In this document: in pieces, positions 34,704 to 44,235 of the stretch
How positions within the stretch are numbered: position 1 is the stretch's first letter
Layout of the letters: the number at the start of each line of letters is the position of its first letter
Assembly (NCBI GenBank): GCA_964573155.1
Contig: CAZNIN010000002.1
Location: forward strand, 1-61,141
Origin: JAGQNK01 sp964573155
GTDB taxonomy: Bacteria; Patescibacteriota; Saccharimonadia; Saccharimonadales; JAGQNK01
Length of the DNA stretch: 61,141 nt
Direction: 5' to 3'
Notes under the pieces: generated by a model
Seen by the model: the letters and a program-made list of their open reading frames with translations, nothing else
Database searches by the model: none
Told to the model about the DNA's origin: nothing
Program-made: the position numbers and the translations under genes

Positions 34704-35948
34704 GTGGAAACTGCACCACTTACATACGGCCCAGAACTCGGAGAAACATTGGTAACGGCCGGGCTTGATTACTACAAGCCCACTATGAGCCAACTCGCTC
34801 ACAATGTCGAACCAGATGCCGAGGTTACTTTCACCTTCAAAAATCGTGGTGAACAAAGGCTGGCAGACTTTGTGACCGACCAAGCGCTGACTGAACGATT
34901 CGAATCTATCCGCGCCCGTGGATTTCAGGAAAGCGAATTACAGTATCTGGCAGGCGTCACAAATAACGACGGCGAGCGCGTTTTCAATGATATATATCTG
35001 GAATATCTGCGAACACACGAGCTGCCCGAAGTACATGTCACTCTGGAAGAGGATGATTTAGCGATACGCACGACTGGACCATGGCCTATGGTTACCTTTT
35101 GGGAAACGGTGATCATGTGCGAGATCAACGAGATGTACTTTGAAGGCCAAATCCGGAATAAGGGGATTGCTATCATGGATCTGTACGAGGAGGGTGATCG
35201 TCGTCTTTCCGAAAAAATTGCCTACTTTCAGCAAAATCCCGATGTAAAGTTCGCAGACTTTGGCACCAGACGACACTTCTCATGGCGGTGGCATAAACAC
35301 GTAGTTGAACGCTTAGCCGCAGAATGTCCGGACAATTTTATTGGCACCAGTAACGTGCAGCTGGCAGCAAGTTTGGGCCTAAAACCTATTGGTACCTTTG
35401 CGCACGAAATGCCTATGGTGTACGCCGGACTGGCCGATGCGCGTGGTGAGGATATTCGTGCTTCACACGGAGAAATGCTTGACGATTGGTTCGATACGTA
35501 TGGCGACGATTTAGCTATTGCCCTAAGCGATACGTTTGGTTCTGACTTCTTCTTTGAGGATTTTGGCACACAACGTGCTCAAGCCTGGCGCGGGACACGT
35601 CACGATTCGGGTGATCCGATAGCTTACGGCGAAAAAGGCATAGCCTTCTACGAAGCAAATGACATCGACCCTCGGGATAAGGTCATTGTGTTCAGTGACG
35701 GACTTGATGTACCCACGACGGACCGCATCCATCAAGCGTTCAAGGGTCGGGTAGGCCACTTGTTCGGTATAGGAACAAATCTGTCAAACGACGTTGGTCT
35801 AAGGCCGCTCAACATAGTCATGAAAGCAACCAACGTAAACGGAGCCGATACTGTAAAGCTTAGCGATAATCCTGGCAAACACACCGGCCCCGAGGAGAAA
35901 ATAGATGCATACAAACAAATTTTCGGCAGAGTTGCCGTTACAACATGA
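34704..35948 (+). CDS. pncB: Nicotinate phosphoribosyltransferase
   Basis: A 414-residue enzyme joining nicotinate and PRPP to form NaMN. Recognised by the N-terminal TAGLDYYKPTMSQLAH, FADFGTRRHFSWRWH with the phosphorylated-His region near residue 215 (GTFAHEMPMVY), and RHDSGDPIAYGEKG near residue 295. The start is GTG with AAAGGAG 8-9 bases upstream, which is why I use 34704. With PncA, NadD and NadE it completes the Preiss-Handler salvage route in this window. Confidence 0.96.
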   Translation: METAPLTYGPELGETLVTAGLDYYKPTMSQLAHNVEPDAEVTFTFKNRGEQRLADFVTDQALTERFESIRARGFQESELQYLAGVTNNDGERVFNDIYLEYLRTHELPEVHVTLEEDDLAIRTTGPWPMVTFWETVIMCEINEMYFEGQIRNKGIAIMDLYEEGDRRLSEKIAYFQQNPDVKFADFGTRRHFSWRWHKHVVERLAAECPDNFIGTSNVQLAASLGLKPIGTFAHEMPMVYAGLADARGEDIRASHGEMLDDWFDTYGDDLAIALSDTFGSDFFFEDFGTQRAQAWRGTRHDSGDPIAYGEKGIAFYEANDIDPRDKVIVFSDGLDVPTTDRIHQAFKGRVGHLFGIGTNLSNDVGLRPLNIVMKATNVNGADTVKLSDNPGKHTGPEEKIDAYKQIFGRVAVTT

Positions 35949-36711
35949 TAGCGAGCCATATAGCGACCAGCAGTTCAAACAAGAAAGTCTCGCGCAGCTC
36001 AAGCCGATAGTTTGTCGACAATCGTATCCCGGCTATCCGGATTTTTCCGAACGTCTGCGGCTGCACCCGACTGACTCCCCTGTCACACCTACCTATCTTC
36101 CTGACGGACCGTGGGAAACCAGCGGATACCAAACTCCGTCAATGTTTGAACATACCATGCTCACCGCCAAAGGCGAAGTCACTCGTTTTGACCACAGAGG
36201 CCGTCCGCTTCATCCTTGGTTTAGTGACATGGCGTACGATGCGTCGCTCGGTATTGTAACCGGCAAAGGCGCACTGTGGCACTGGGGGCCAAATCATGCC
36301 GCTGATTCCATCATCATTAGACATGATCTTGATGTGCCACACATCCTCCTCATAACACGTCACGATACCGGCAGCCTGGCACTCCCCGGAGGGTTCGTTG
36401 ATGCCGGAGAAACAAGCAATGAGGCCGCGATTCGGGAAGTACGAGAAGAAACAGGTCTGGACATTACCGCGCACGAACACATGCAGACGGTATACCGTGG
36501 ACCGGTGGCTGATTTACGCATGACCGCAAATGCGTGGATAGAGACGACAGCCTACCGATTAGACATACCTGCGCATGCAGAATCTCGCTTCCTGGACACG
36601 GTGCAAGGGAACGATGATGCATCACAAGCAGGCTGGTTTGCTTGCGATACACTGGATACGCAATTATTCGGTTCTCACTGTTTGCTTATTGAGCGGGCGC
36701 TTCGCCAGTAG
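35905..36711 (+). CDS. Nudix hydrolase, ADP-ribose type
   Basis: A 268-residue protein. The C-terminal half carries a complete Nudix box in GGFVDAGETSNEAAIREVREETGLDI positions (about 162-187), with GALWHWGPNHAADSI before it. This layout resembles ADP-ribose pyrophosphatases. The start overlaps the pncB end by 44 bases and has GAGGAG 8 bases upstream. Being the third gene of the pnc unit, it may recycle NAD breakdown products or clear the NrtR ligand; that is inference. Confidence 0.88.
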   Translation: MHTNKFSAELPLQHDSEPYSDQQFKQESLAQLKPIVCRQSYPGYPDFSERLRLHPTDSPVTPTYLPDGPWETSGYQTPSMFEHTMLTAKGEVTRFDHRGRPLHPWFSDMAYDASLGIVTGKGALWHWGPNHAADSIIIRHDLDVPHILLITRHDTGSLALPGGFVDAGETSNEAAIREVREETGLDITAHEHMQTVYRGPVADLRMTANAWIETTAYRLDIPAHAESRFLDTVQGNDDASQAGWFACDTLDTQLFGSHCLLIERALRQ

Positions 36712-38155
36712 CGTTTAGAGCCGCTTCTTTCCGGGGGAAAAGAGTGCCATCGAGAGGCTGAATAACTCCCTCTTCGAACACATGACGAATCTTGAGTGCT
36801 GTCTCCGGTAGAAATGGCTGCAACAATTCCGCAACCTGCAACAAACAGCTAACCTGGTATGCCAACACTTCCTGCAAGTGGTCCTTTTCGCCCCGCTTAT
36901 TGATTTCCCAGGGCTTCTGCTCGTCAATGTACTTGTTTAGGCCACGGATCAAATCCCATACTTCGTCAAGTGCTCTGTCAAAGCGACACTTTTCAAGCGC
37001 CTCAATGTACGGTGCAATATCATGAGTCGCCGGTGGAATATTTCCAATCAAGCCGTTCTGATACGCCTTAATCATTGCGGCGGTTCGTTGAACAGTATTG
37101 CCAAGCTCATTAGCAAGCTCGGCATTATAGACCTCTCGCAAGCGGTTCCAGCTAAACTCACCATCATTGTAGGAAGGTATATGCCGAAGTAAGTAGTAGC
37201 GCAGCGTATCAACACTGTATTCGGCCAGTACATCCTTTGGCAGAACAACATTGCCAAGCGACTTACTCATCTTGACACCGCCCTCCGCGTTGATAAAGCC
37301 ATGAACATAGAGTGTTTTTGGCAGCGGTATTCCCAAAGCTAGCAGCATGCCAGGCCATATCGCCGCATGAAAACGGATTATATCCTTGCCAATCACTTGC
37401 ACATTAGCTGGCCAGAACTTCTTGAAATCATCATGTTCCGGGTACCCCAGCACCGTCAGGTAGTTCATGAGTGCCTCGAACCAAACATACATGACCTGAG
37501 TTTTGTCGCCTGGGACTGGTATACCCCATGCAATCTGATCTTTTGGCCGGCTGATGCTGATATCATCCAACCCATCATTGATGACGTTCAAGATTTCGCG
37601 CTTGCGTGTGGCTGGAACAATCAAAAAACTACCGTCTGTAATCGCCTGCTTGATTTTGTCTGCATAGCTGCTCAATCGGAAGAAGTAATTCTCTTCCTCG
37701 ATCGTTTCGTATGGCTTGTTATGGATCGGACACACACCGCCGTTTTCCTTGGCAACCGCTTCAGTTACGAAGGCCTCACAGCCTGTACAGTACAACCCGC
37801 TATAGTTGCCTTTATAGATATCTTTTTCTAGCGCTTTCCAAATCAGTTGTGCACGCTGCTCGTGACCTGGATCGGTTGTTCTGATGAAGCGATCATTGCT
37901 AATATTTAGTGACTTGGCCAGGTCGCGGAACTGCTGACTGATGCCGTCGGTAAATTCTTTTGGTGCCTGCTTATTTGCTTCAGCCTTTTCGGCTATTTTG
38001 CCCCCATGCTCATCCGTACCGGTGCTGAAAATGACCTTTCTGCCCTGAGCGCGCGCACTGCGAGCCAACACGTCAGCCATGATCAATTCCAACGCAAAGC
38101 CAATGTGCGGTTCAGCGTTTACATACGGAATAGAGGTAGTGATGTAATAGTTCAT
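36686..38155 (-). CDS. metG: Methionyl-tRNA synthetase
   Basis: A 489-residue MetRS. HIGH-like motif VNAEPHIGFALELIMAD near residue 14, zinc-binding Cys set (YCTGCEAFVTE; VCPIHNKPYE) near 123-146, and KMSKS in GGVKMSKSLGNVVLP near 293. The anticodon-binding domain is present but the C-terminal tRNA-binding (EMAP-like) domain of longer enzymes is absent. Its 3' end overlaps the convergent Nudix gene by 26 bases. Confidence 0.97.
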   Translation of the reverse strand: MNYYITTSIPYVNAEPHIGFALELIMADVLARSARAQGRKVIFSTGTDEHGGKIAEKAEANKQAPKEFTDGISQQFRDLAKSLNISNDRFIRTTDPGHEQRAQLIWKALEKDIYKGNYSGLYCTGCEAFVTEAVAKENGGVCPIHNKPYETIEEENYFFRLSSYADKIKQAITDGSFLIVPATRKREILNVINDGLDDISISRPKDQIAWGIPVPGDKTQVMYVWFEALMNYLTVLGYPEHDDFKKFWPANVQVIGKDIIRFHAAIWPGMLLALGIPLPKTLYVHGFINAEGGVKMSKSLGNVVLPKDVLAEYSVDTLRYYLLRHIPSYNDGEFSWNRLREVYNAELANELGNTVQRTAAMIKAYQNGLIGNIPPATHDIAPYIEALEKCRFDRALDEVWDLIRGLNKYIDEQKPWEINKRGEKDHLQEVLAYQVSCLLQVAELLQPFLPETALKIRHVFEEGVIQPLDGTLFPRKEAALNATGEAPAQ

Positions 38156-38327
38156 ACGATATAAAGTGTAACCTGTTTAGAGTAATAAGAGAAAATCAAA
38201 GAGTAATAGAAGTATTTATGCAGCCCGCTCGGGCATTATCACTGTTGCTGCCTGGTAGTAAATACTTGTCATAACATAATCAATGGTATCATTTTAGATA
38301 AGATATGAACACCAGGAAACAGCAGCC

Positions 38328-38734
38328 ATGACACGCCAACAAGCGGAAATTGCCGACCTCTATTACCGCAGCAACACAATCCAATTTGGTGAATTCATGC
38401 TGTCTGTACACAGAGACAACCCTTCATTGCCACCGTCTCCATGGTATATGCACTACCCGAAAGAAAACGAACCTGGCAGCGACTTACTACCCGAACTATA
38501 CGAGCACATAGGTGAAGAGTTTTATGAAATCTGCGAGCAAAACGNNNNNNNNNNNNNNNNNNNNNNNNNNNNNNNNNNNNNNNNNNNNNNNNNNNNNNNN
38601 NNNNNNNNNNNNNNNNNNNNNNNNNNNNNNNNNNNNNNNNNNNNGATCTACTTGGCCACGGCATCACCGCCGGATACATTACACCAGCTCAAGTAGACGA
38701 AATTCAACAATACCGTAGGCAAAATCAGTTATAG
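38328..38734 (+). CDS. Phosphoribosyltransferase-like gene interrupted by a gap
   Basis: The N-terminal part (38328-38544) reads IADLYYRSNTIQFGEFMLSV, similar to the start of orotate phosphoribosyltransferases (family: AIxFGEFxLxSG). After 100 N the frame that makes sense is shifted: 38645-38734 gives DLLGHGITAGYITPAQVDEI and a stop at 38732. The core with the PRPP motif would be in the gap, whose true length is unknown. Identity as PyrE-like is likely but not proven. A possible stem (CCTGG near 38252 against CCAGG near 38311) could cover the AGGAAA ribosome site. Confidence 0.6.
38545..38644. other. Assembly gap, probably real
   Basis: One hundred N without matching flanks. The reading frame changes across it, so the placeholder length is not the true length. 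Confidence 0.85.
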
Positions 38735-38895
38735 TAACTCGCGAGATGCCACAATTCGCAGTGCTTACATCGATAAGCTTTGAGCTTTGTACCACGCTGA
38801 TGCTCTACAACTAGCGCCGATGCTAGAGCTTGCTTACGGGTGTCAAAGACCATTTTGTCTGCGCACGGTAGCTTTATTTCTTCGTCATTTTTCAT
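38725..38895 (-). CDS. Small zinc-ribbon-like protein, 56 residues
   Basis: Starts at the ATG at 38895, which overlaps the trehalase stop by 11 bases, so it is co-translated. The C-terminal YRCKHCELWHLA has the C-x2-C-x2-WHL pattern found in many very small bacterial zinc-binding proteins; another Cys is upstream (LPCADK). Function unknown. Longer versions reaching 39021 would run inside the trehalase gene and are not used. Confidence 0.6.
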   Translation of the reverse strand: MKNDEEIKLPCADKMVFDTRKQALASALVVEHQRGTKLKAYRCKHCELWHLASYYN

Positions 38896-40177
38896 GTATA
38901 TATTCTTGGCAGAGCCGCTCAAAGACCGCATTTGTCCAGCCAAAGCCGGTCTGTGATGGATACACACCTTTTGCAGGAGGTTTATCAGGAGAGACGACAT
39001 TGTATTTTTCCAAGAATACACCGTGCTTGTTGAACCAGTCGAGATTTGTTTTGAGCCACTTCATCGCTATGCGACGAGCGTCTTCGTCATAGCCATATCG
39101 TTGCAAACCTTTGATAACAATGTACTGCAAGGGTGCCCAGCCATTGGGAAACGCCCATTGTGTCGGCATAACGCCCGGCGCTATCACTCCAGGAACCATC
39201 TGGTTTAGTGCTTGTCCATCAGTCGTGGCTAGCCCACCACGATGTTCAAATCGCCGCAACGCTTTGACGAGCTCCTCGGCTTGTGCTTTAGTGACCATCC
39301 CAGCCCACATTGGATAATAGGTTGCAAGGGAACTAACCGTTCCACGCTTTTCTTTGGCAAAATTATAATCAAAGTATATGCCGCGCAAATTACTCCACAT
39401 CAAGCCGTTCATGACATTTTTACGATATTTAGCGGCAACCTCCCACTTAGCAGCGGTACGCTTGTCATCAATCAGCCGATAATAACGTGCGAAATCCATC
39501 TCGTACTTATAGAGGAGAGCATTTAGATCAACAGGTACATAGTCTAGAGCCTTTCGCCCGAAACGTGTAGTCATATCCCAGCCGCTCTCCGCTTCTGCCA
39601 GATCGTGCAGATGGTTGATATCATAGTAGCGACTCAGGCCTTTGTAGACCTGTCTAGCGTTTGGCTTTTTTGTACCCATCCATACGGTGGCGTATTCGGC
39701 TTCGGCTGTTTTTATCATGCGCTTTAGCCATCGTTTGTCCATATCATACGTGTCGTACACCTCCCAGATAAACGTTGTCAGAAAGGGTGGCTGACTACGA
39801 CCCATCAAGTACATCCGTGATGCATTTGGAATCACTCGAAAGCGCTCAAACATACTGACCAGGTTTTCGAGAATGCCAATTACCAGGTCCTTGTTTTTGG
39901 CATTCATCATACCCTGCACCATAAAATAACTGTCCCAGTAATACATCTCGTTAAAATCAAACTCGTGACCCTCGTCATATGCTGGAACAAGATACTTATT
40001 TGGCAGGCCAAGCAAGCTCTCATCGTCTTTTGGATGATATCGCTCCAACCTCGGCCAATAATCTTCGATGTACTGCGATGCCAAACGGACGTCTTCTGAC
40101 TGCAAATCAAAATGCGTACCCAACGGATTGAGTTTTCTTATTGTTTTTTTAATCGTTTTGGTTGCTCGCTCTAGCAT
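38885..40177 (-). CDS. Trehalase-family glycoside hydrolase (GH37)
   Basis: A 430-residue GH37-like enzyme expected to split trehalose into two glucose. Signature 1 region reads FNEMYYWDSYFMVQGM, catalytic Asp region AEAESGWDMTTRFG, signature 2 QWAFPNGWAPLQYIV, and the catalytic Glu region FLEKYNVVS. It lacks a signal peptide, so it acts in the cytoplasm, and is shorter than E. coli TreF (about 550). Substrate could be another disaccharide. It lies in a run of minus-strand genes from the bactofilin-like protein down. Confidence 0.9.
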   Translation of the reverse strand: MLERATKTIKKTIRKLNPLGTHFDLQSEDVRLASQYIEDYWPRLERYHPKDDESLLGLPNKYLVPAYDEGHEFDFNEMYYWDSYFMVQGMMNAKNKDLVIGILENLVSMFERFRVIPNASRMYLMGRSQPPFLTTFIWEVYDTYDMDKRWLKRMIKTAEAEYATVWMGTKKPNARQVYKGLSRYYDINHLHDLAEAESGWDMTTRFGRKALDYVPVDLNALLYKYEMDFARYYRLIDDKRTAAKWEVAAKYRKNVMNGLMWSNLRGIYFDYNFAKEKRGTVSSLATYYPMWAGMVTKAQAEELVKALRRFEHRGGLATTDGQALNQMVPGVIAPGVMPTQWAFPNGWAPLQYIVIKGLQRYGYDEDARRIAMKWLKTNLDWFNKHGVFLEKYNVVSPDKPPAKGVYPSQTGFGWTNAVFERLCQEYIHEK

Positions 40178-40238
40178 CTTATTTCCAGAGTATAGACAGT
40201 CACTCTGGGCGTCAAACTTTTTTAATCAAACGACTCTT

Positions 40239-40661
40239 CTATAGCAGGAACTCGCTAGAGCGAATGTGCCCTACTGAAAGACGAATAAGCTCTTCTAGTA
40301 CTGACTGGTCAACGTCGTCAAGTCGCTTAATGTACAGACATGATTTCGCGGTCGTGTGTTTACCAAGTTTCGCCAGTAAGCCTTTGTAAGACTCAAAGCC
40401 ATCCATGATGTAAATCGTAATCTGGGATTTTCGTGGCGAAAAACCAACAACCATCCAGTCACCTTCGCGACCAGACTTGTACTTATAGTGATATGTATCG
40501 AATCCGATAACACTACTGCCCCACATCTTCGCCGGAGCACCGGTAATTTCTTCCAGGAGCTTACAAAGCACTCGGCTATCATTGCGTTTTTGTTCATCAG
40601 AAATAGTCTCTAGGAACAACTCAACGTCGGAGTCATTGGGTGTAGTCTTGAGCTCTGTCAT
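40239..40661 (-). CDS. DUF1801 protein
   Basis: A 140-residue soluble protein with the DUF1801/YdhG-like sequence MWGSSVIGFDTYHYKYKSGREGDWMVVGFSP region, followed by ITIYIMDGF and CLYIKRLDDVDQSVLEELI. Biochemical role unknown. It begins 19 bases after mgtE. Confidence 0.85.
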   Translation of the reverse strand: MTELKTTPNDSDVELFLETISDEQKRNDSRVLCKLLEEITGAPAKMWGSSVIGFDTYHYKYKSGREGDWMVVGFSPRKSQITIYIMDGFESYKGLLAKLGKHTTAKSCLYIKRLDDVDQSVLEELIRLSVGHIRSSEFLL

Positions 40662-40680
40662 CCGCTTGTTATTTCTCTGC

Positions 40681-42009
40681 TTACTTCAAAATCACCGTTG
40701 CAAGACCCAAGAACGCCAAAAATCCGAGCACATCTGTCGCCGTCGTAATAAAAATCGTTGCCGACGCTGCCGGGTCTTTACCAAGTCTTGTCATGATAAG
40801 CGGCACTAACGTGCCAAAGAATGCAGCAACCACGAGATTGATAACCATCGCCAGTGCCAAAACAAGTGCAATCTTGAAGTCACCATTAATGACAATCACT
40901 ACTGCTGCTACGAGAACCGCATTTATGAAACCGTTGATGAAACCAGCACCGAGTTCATTTCGTAGCGTTCGGCCGGCAGTCTTTAGATCAATTTGCCCCA
41001 AAGAAATTCCCCGCACCAAAACAGCCAGTGTTTGCGTAGCCGCGTTGCCGCCCATACCTGCAACTATTGGCATGTAGACTGCCAGCAGCACAAACTCGTT
41101 CAGTATGTCCTCGAACTGTCCAATCGTAAAGGCGGCCAAGAAGGCTGTGGCTAGGTTGATAATCAGCCACTGATAGCGGTTTCTTACTTTGCGCTGAGTA
41201 CTGTCGGCTATGCTTTCTTCCTGGCGAATACCGGCAAAATCATACAGTGATGAGGCTTCTCTTTCCTGCAGCAAATTCAAAACATCGTCGGAATAAATGA
41301 TGCCGATCACATTACCTGCGTCGTTTTTTACCGCCACCTTTGAATGTGGGTGGGTATGGAAAAGCTGGACCACTTCATCGTGAGTAGCGGCATAGGAAAT
41401 TGCTGGCAGCCGCTTTACGTATTTGCCAATTTTTTCGGTTGTCCGACTGAAGCCAAGCTCATGTCCCGGCAAAAAACCAGCGAGCTTGCCGTCATCTTTC
41501 ATGACCAAAATTACCGGTGGTCGCCCTGTTGATTTTTCATGAGCTTTGAACTTTTTAGCCACTTCGACAATTGTATCCCCGGGGCTGACATGTATGTAGT
41601 CCAGGGTCATGAGTCCGGCTGCAGTTTCCGCATCAAACTCCAACAACGTGCTGAGCGAATCCTTTAGCTCTACACTCACTTTTTGTAGAATTCTTTCACG
41701 GCGCTTCGATGAAAGTAGCTGCAACATGTCGGTCGCCTCATCGGGATCGACCATATGCAACAGCTCCACGAACTCTTCATCAGGTACGTGTAATAGAATG
41801 TCTTTGCGCACATTTGGCGTCAGCGAGCGCAACAGAAGCAATCTTTTTTGTGGCGACAAATCTAGAAATAGCTGGGTGCGTTTGTCTTTCTTGAACAATA
41901 CATCAGTCAGTATTTTTGGATTGAGTGTGTTTATCGGCATGGTTGCCAGATTAGAAATAGCCGGCGGAACTGAAGGAATGGACGGCAGTTTGGTTTTTCG
42001 CAGTTTCAT
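40681..42009 (-). CDS. mgtE: MgtE magnesium transporter
   Basis: A 442-residue Mg2+ channel. N domain with repeats (FLDLSPQKRLLLLRSL; LLHVPDEEFVELLHMV), two CBS domains (MTLDYIHVSPGDTIVEVAKK; LPAISYAATHDEVVQLF) and five C-terminal membrane segments including the pore motif YMPIVAGMGGNAATQT. CBS domains sense cytosolic Mg2+ and gate the channel. Length and order are normal. Confidence 0.96.
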   Translation of the reverse strand: MKLRKTKLPSIPSVPPAISNLATMPINTLNPKILTDVLFKKDKRTQLFLDLSPQKRLLLLRSLTPNVRKDILLHVPDEEFVELLHMVDPDEATDMLQLLSSKRRERILQKVSVELKDSLSTLLEFDAETAAGLMTLDYIHVSPGDTIVEVAKKFKAHEKSTGRPPVILVMKDDGKLAGFLPGHELGFSRTTEKIGKYVKRLPAISYAATHDEVVQLFHTHPHSKVAVKNDAGNVIGIIYSDDVLNLLQEREASSLYDFAGIRQEESIADSTQRKVRNRYQWLIINLATAFLAAFTIGQFEDILNEFVLLAVYMPIVAGMGGNAATQTLAVLVRGISLGQIDLKTAGRTLRNELGAGFINGFINAVLVAAVVIVINGDFKIALVLALAMVINLVVAAFFGTLVPLIMTRLGKDPAASATIFITTATDVLGFLAFLGLATVILK

Positions 42010-42081
42010 TTTATGCCCTGTATGTTTTATTAGCCTTGCTATTGCTAGCTATAGCATAGCATGTCCTGGCTGGCTAAGTTC

Positions 42082-43236
42082 TTACTTCGATGCATTCGGC
42101 TGTATTTCGTAACCTGGGCGTGGTGTCCGACGGAACGCCTCAAGCAGAATCATACCTGACCCCATCCACATCGCTGCCAGCCAAACCAAAAATCCGAGTA
42201 TTGGCACAAACAACAATACGAGCACTACCAATGCACCAAACGCCATTATAAATATCTGATTAGTTTGTCTGCTCAGCAATAAGCGGCCTACGTAGTAGCT
42301 GAATACCGGACCCGCCAGCCATAATATTAGTATCCAGATACCAAGCAGCAGTAGCGCCAACGGAATACCGATAACCGTAATCATAAGAACAATGATCAGC
42401 ACCGGCACAGCCAAGCCAGCGATAAAGCCTACCAGTAGAGTCTTCAGAGGACTCGCAACCGCTTGGCCACTTATGGCATGTATAGCTGCGGGGAAAAGCA
42501 GCACCAGCGCCAGCGAGAGCAATAACAGTGCAAAAATAAGATAAAAAACAAAGCTCATTCCTGTCACAAACGGAGTCTCGAGCGTTCCCTTAGTCTGCTG
42601 CGGTTGCGTTCGTTTTGTATCGCCGGCTATGTTTGCGCCTGCCGCAATGACAGCATCGCGATTACTGGTATAAAAAAGCCCTCCACCAATGTCAGTCTGG
42701 CCATTGAGGCGCAAATTCTCTACGCTTGCATTCACATTCCGACCGACTTTGTTGTTTAGTACCACGCTAGCACCAGCAAGCGCTATATCACGCCCTACCT
42801 CGCCATTGAGTGTCATATCACTGCTAGCCGCGCTCAGATCACGATCTATTCGTGCCTGGCTGTCTAGTGAGAACGCTGACGTCGCAACTGAGGCGCTTCC
42901 GCCAACCTGTCCGCTTAACGTTACCGTTTGCCCAGCAAGTCGAACATCACCCTCGACTTTACCCGATAACGTTACCGTTTGCCCAGCGCATAACACATCG
43001 CCACGCACAGTACCACTTACAAACACGTTTACGCCGGCACAATACAGATCACCGTCAACTGTTCCGGCTATATCAACTGTTCTACCGCTGGCAAACAGTG
43101 AACTATTGACCGTTTCATTCGCGTCCACCGTCGTGGTATCTCCCGAACGGAATGACTGGGCATTCGCCAATCCCACCCATCCGATAATCGGCACAATAAA
43201 TAGGAGTAACACCCCTGTTACTTTTCGTATATTCAT
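42082..43236 (-). CDS. Bactofilin-like repeat protein with membrane domain
   Basis: A 384-residue protein: a signal peptide (LLLFIVPIIGWVGLANA), about 180 residues of short beta-repeats (VDIAGTVDGDLYCAGVNVFV; VTLSGKVEGDVRLAGQ) of the polymer-forming bactofilin type, then four to five membrane helices from residue 220 on (FYLIFALLLLSLALVLLF onward) and a cytoplasmic tail. The beta-helix would be outside the cell, unlike classic cytoplasmic bactofilins. The start at 43236 has GAGGGG 7-8 bases upstream. Confidence 0.8.
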   Translation of the reverse strand: MNIRKVTGVLLLFIVPIIGWVGLANAQSFRSGDTTTVDANETVNSSLFASGRTVDIAGTVDGDLYCAGVNVFVSGTVRGDVLCAGQTVTLSGKVEGDVRLAGQTVTLSGQVGGSASVATSAFSLDSQARIDRDLSAASSDMTLNGEVGRDIALAGASVVLNNKVGRNVNASVENLRLNGQTDIGGGLFYTSNRDAVIAAGANIAGDTKRTQPQQTKGTLETPFVTGMSFVFYLIFALLLLSLALVLLFPAAIHAISGQAVASPLKTLLVGFIAGLAVPVLIIVLMITVIGIPLALLLLGIWILILWLAGPVFSYYVGRLLLSRQTNQIFIMAFGALVVLVLLFVPILGFLVWLAAMWMGSGMILLEAFRRTPRPGYEIQPNASK

Positions 43237-43439
43237 AATGCATCCCCTCACTTACCCTATGTATATATTTTACTCCTCTCGTAAGTAATAAATATTACAA
43301 ACAGTTTTGGACGAGAAGTAGTGAGAGAATACTCATGGCACCGCGTACTCTCTCTTGGTACAAATGGAAAAAGTGACAATGAAAGGAGGTAACGTATCGT
43401 AATTTTTAAACATAATCTTCAAGGAGGTACGTAGCAAGT

Positions 43440-44189
43440 ATGTATTACTTTGTAGCAACCTGCGTCAGCGCCCTCGTTATCGGAATGGCATACATTCCGG
43501 GCGTGAATATGAAATCAGCAAACTACGATTCGTACAAAAAGCATTCCCACTCCTACGGCAATAAGTACAAAAAAGATCGGAAGCCGTACCACGTGAATAA
43601 TGACTGGAAGCAACACAGGTCTTATTCTTACAAGCACAAGAAGTCTTCTGAGCATAAGAAAGACTACAACCATAAGTACAACTGGAATAACTGGAAAAAA
43701 CATGATCATAAGAATAAGTACGTAAAACACCATGAGAAGGAGCACGAACATAAGAAAGACTACCGGAAGGGCTACCACAAGAAACCGGTGACGTACTCTC
43801 ACAAGAAGTATGACTACAAAAAAGACTATCGAGATAACGACAAGGAATACCACAAGAAAGATTATCCGAAAGCTAAGCACGCAGTCTATAAGAAGTCTGA
43901 GCATAAGAAAGACTATGCAAAAGATCGATCCTACGACTGGAAACAGTCGTCTTACGAGCACACTCAGCACCAGCGCAAGGACAACGACTGCGAAAAGTTG
44001 CGCAAGTATCATAAAGATACGTCGGATCATCGCCGTACCAAATATTCCAACTACGACAAGTCATACGACGACTACGATCACGAGTACGACCATGACCGAA
44101 AAGACAAGGACTCTCATTACGATGACGAGCACGAATCTTACAAATCGTATGAAAAAGACTACGGCGAACGCATGACATACGCCTATTAG
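43440..44189 (+). CDS. Secreted Lys/His/Tyr/Asp-rich low-complexity protein
   Basis: A 249-residue protein unlike its neighbours. A short hydrophobic N terminus (YYFVATCVSALVIGMAYIPG) looks like a signal peptide or anchor. Almost everything after is Lys, His, Tyr, Asp, Ser and Arg, with loose repeats of EHKKDY (three near-exact copies of GAGCATAAGAAAGACTA-type DNA) and a more acidic C-terminal third (YDDYDHEYDHDRKDKDSHYDDE). It has only one Cys after the leader. Such composition suits a disordered surface polymer that binds metal, polyanions or host cell walls. AAGGAGG lies 12 bases before the ATG, with a second AAAGGAGG 45 bases further up and a strong terminator after the gene. Confidence 0.7.
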   Translation: MYYFVATCVSALVIGMAYIPGVNMKSANYDSYKKHSHSYGNKYKKDRKPYHVNNDWKQHRSYSYKHKKSSEHKKDYNHKYNWNNWKKHDHKNKYVKHHEKEHEHKKDYRKGYHKKPVTYSHKKYDYKKDYRDNDKEYHKKDYPKAKHAVYKKSEHKKDYAKDRSYDWKQSSYEHTQHQRKDNDCEKLRKYHKDTSDHRRTKYSNYDKSYDDYDHEYDHDRKDKDSHYDDEHESYKSYEKDYGERMTYAY

Positions 44190-44235
44190 TTGTCAGTTTG
44201 CTGAAAAATAACTAGCACAGCCCGTCCAAAAGACT

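Noticed and set aside
43650..43920. Repeated ATAAGAAAGACTA units as a CRISPR or DNA repeat array
   Set aside because: Spacing is irregular and in frame; they are codon repeats for HKKDY.
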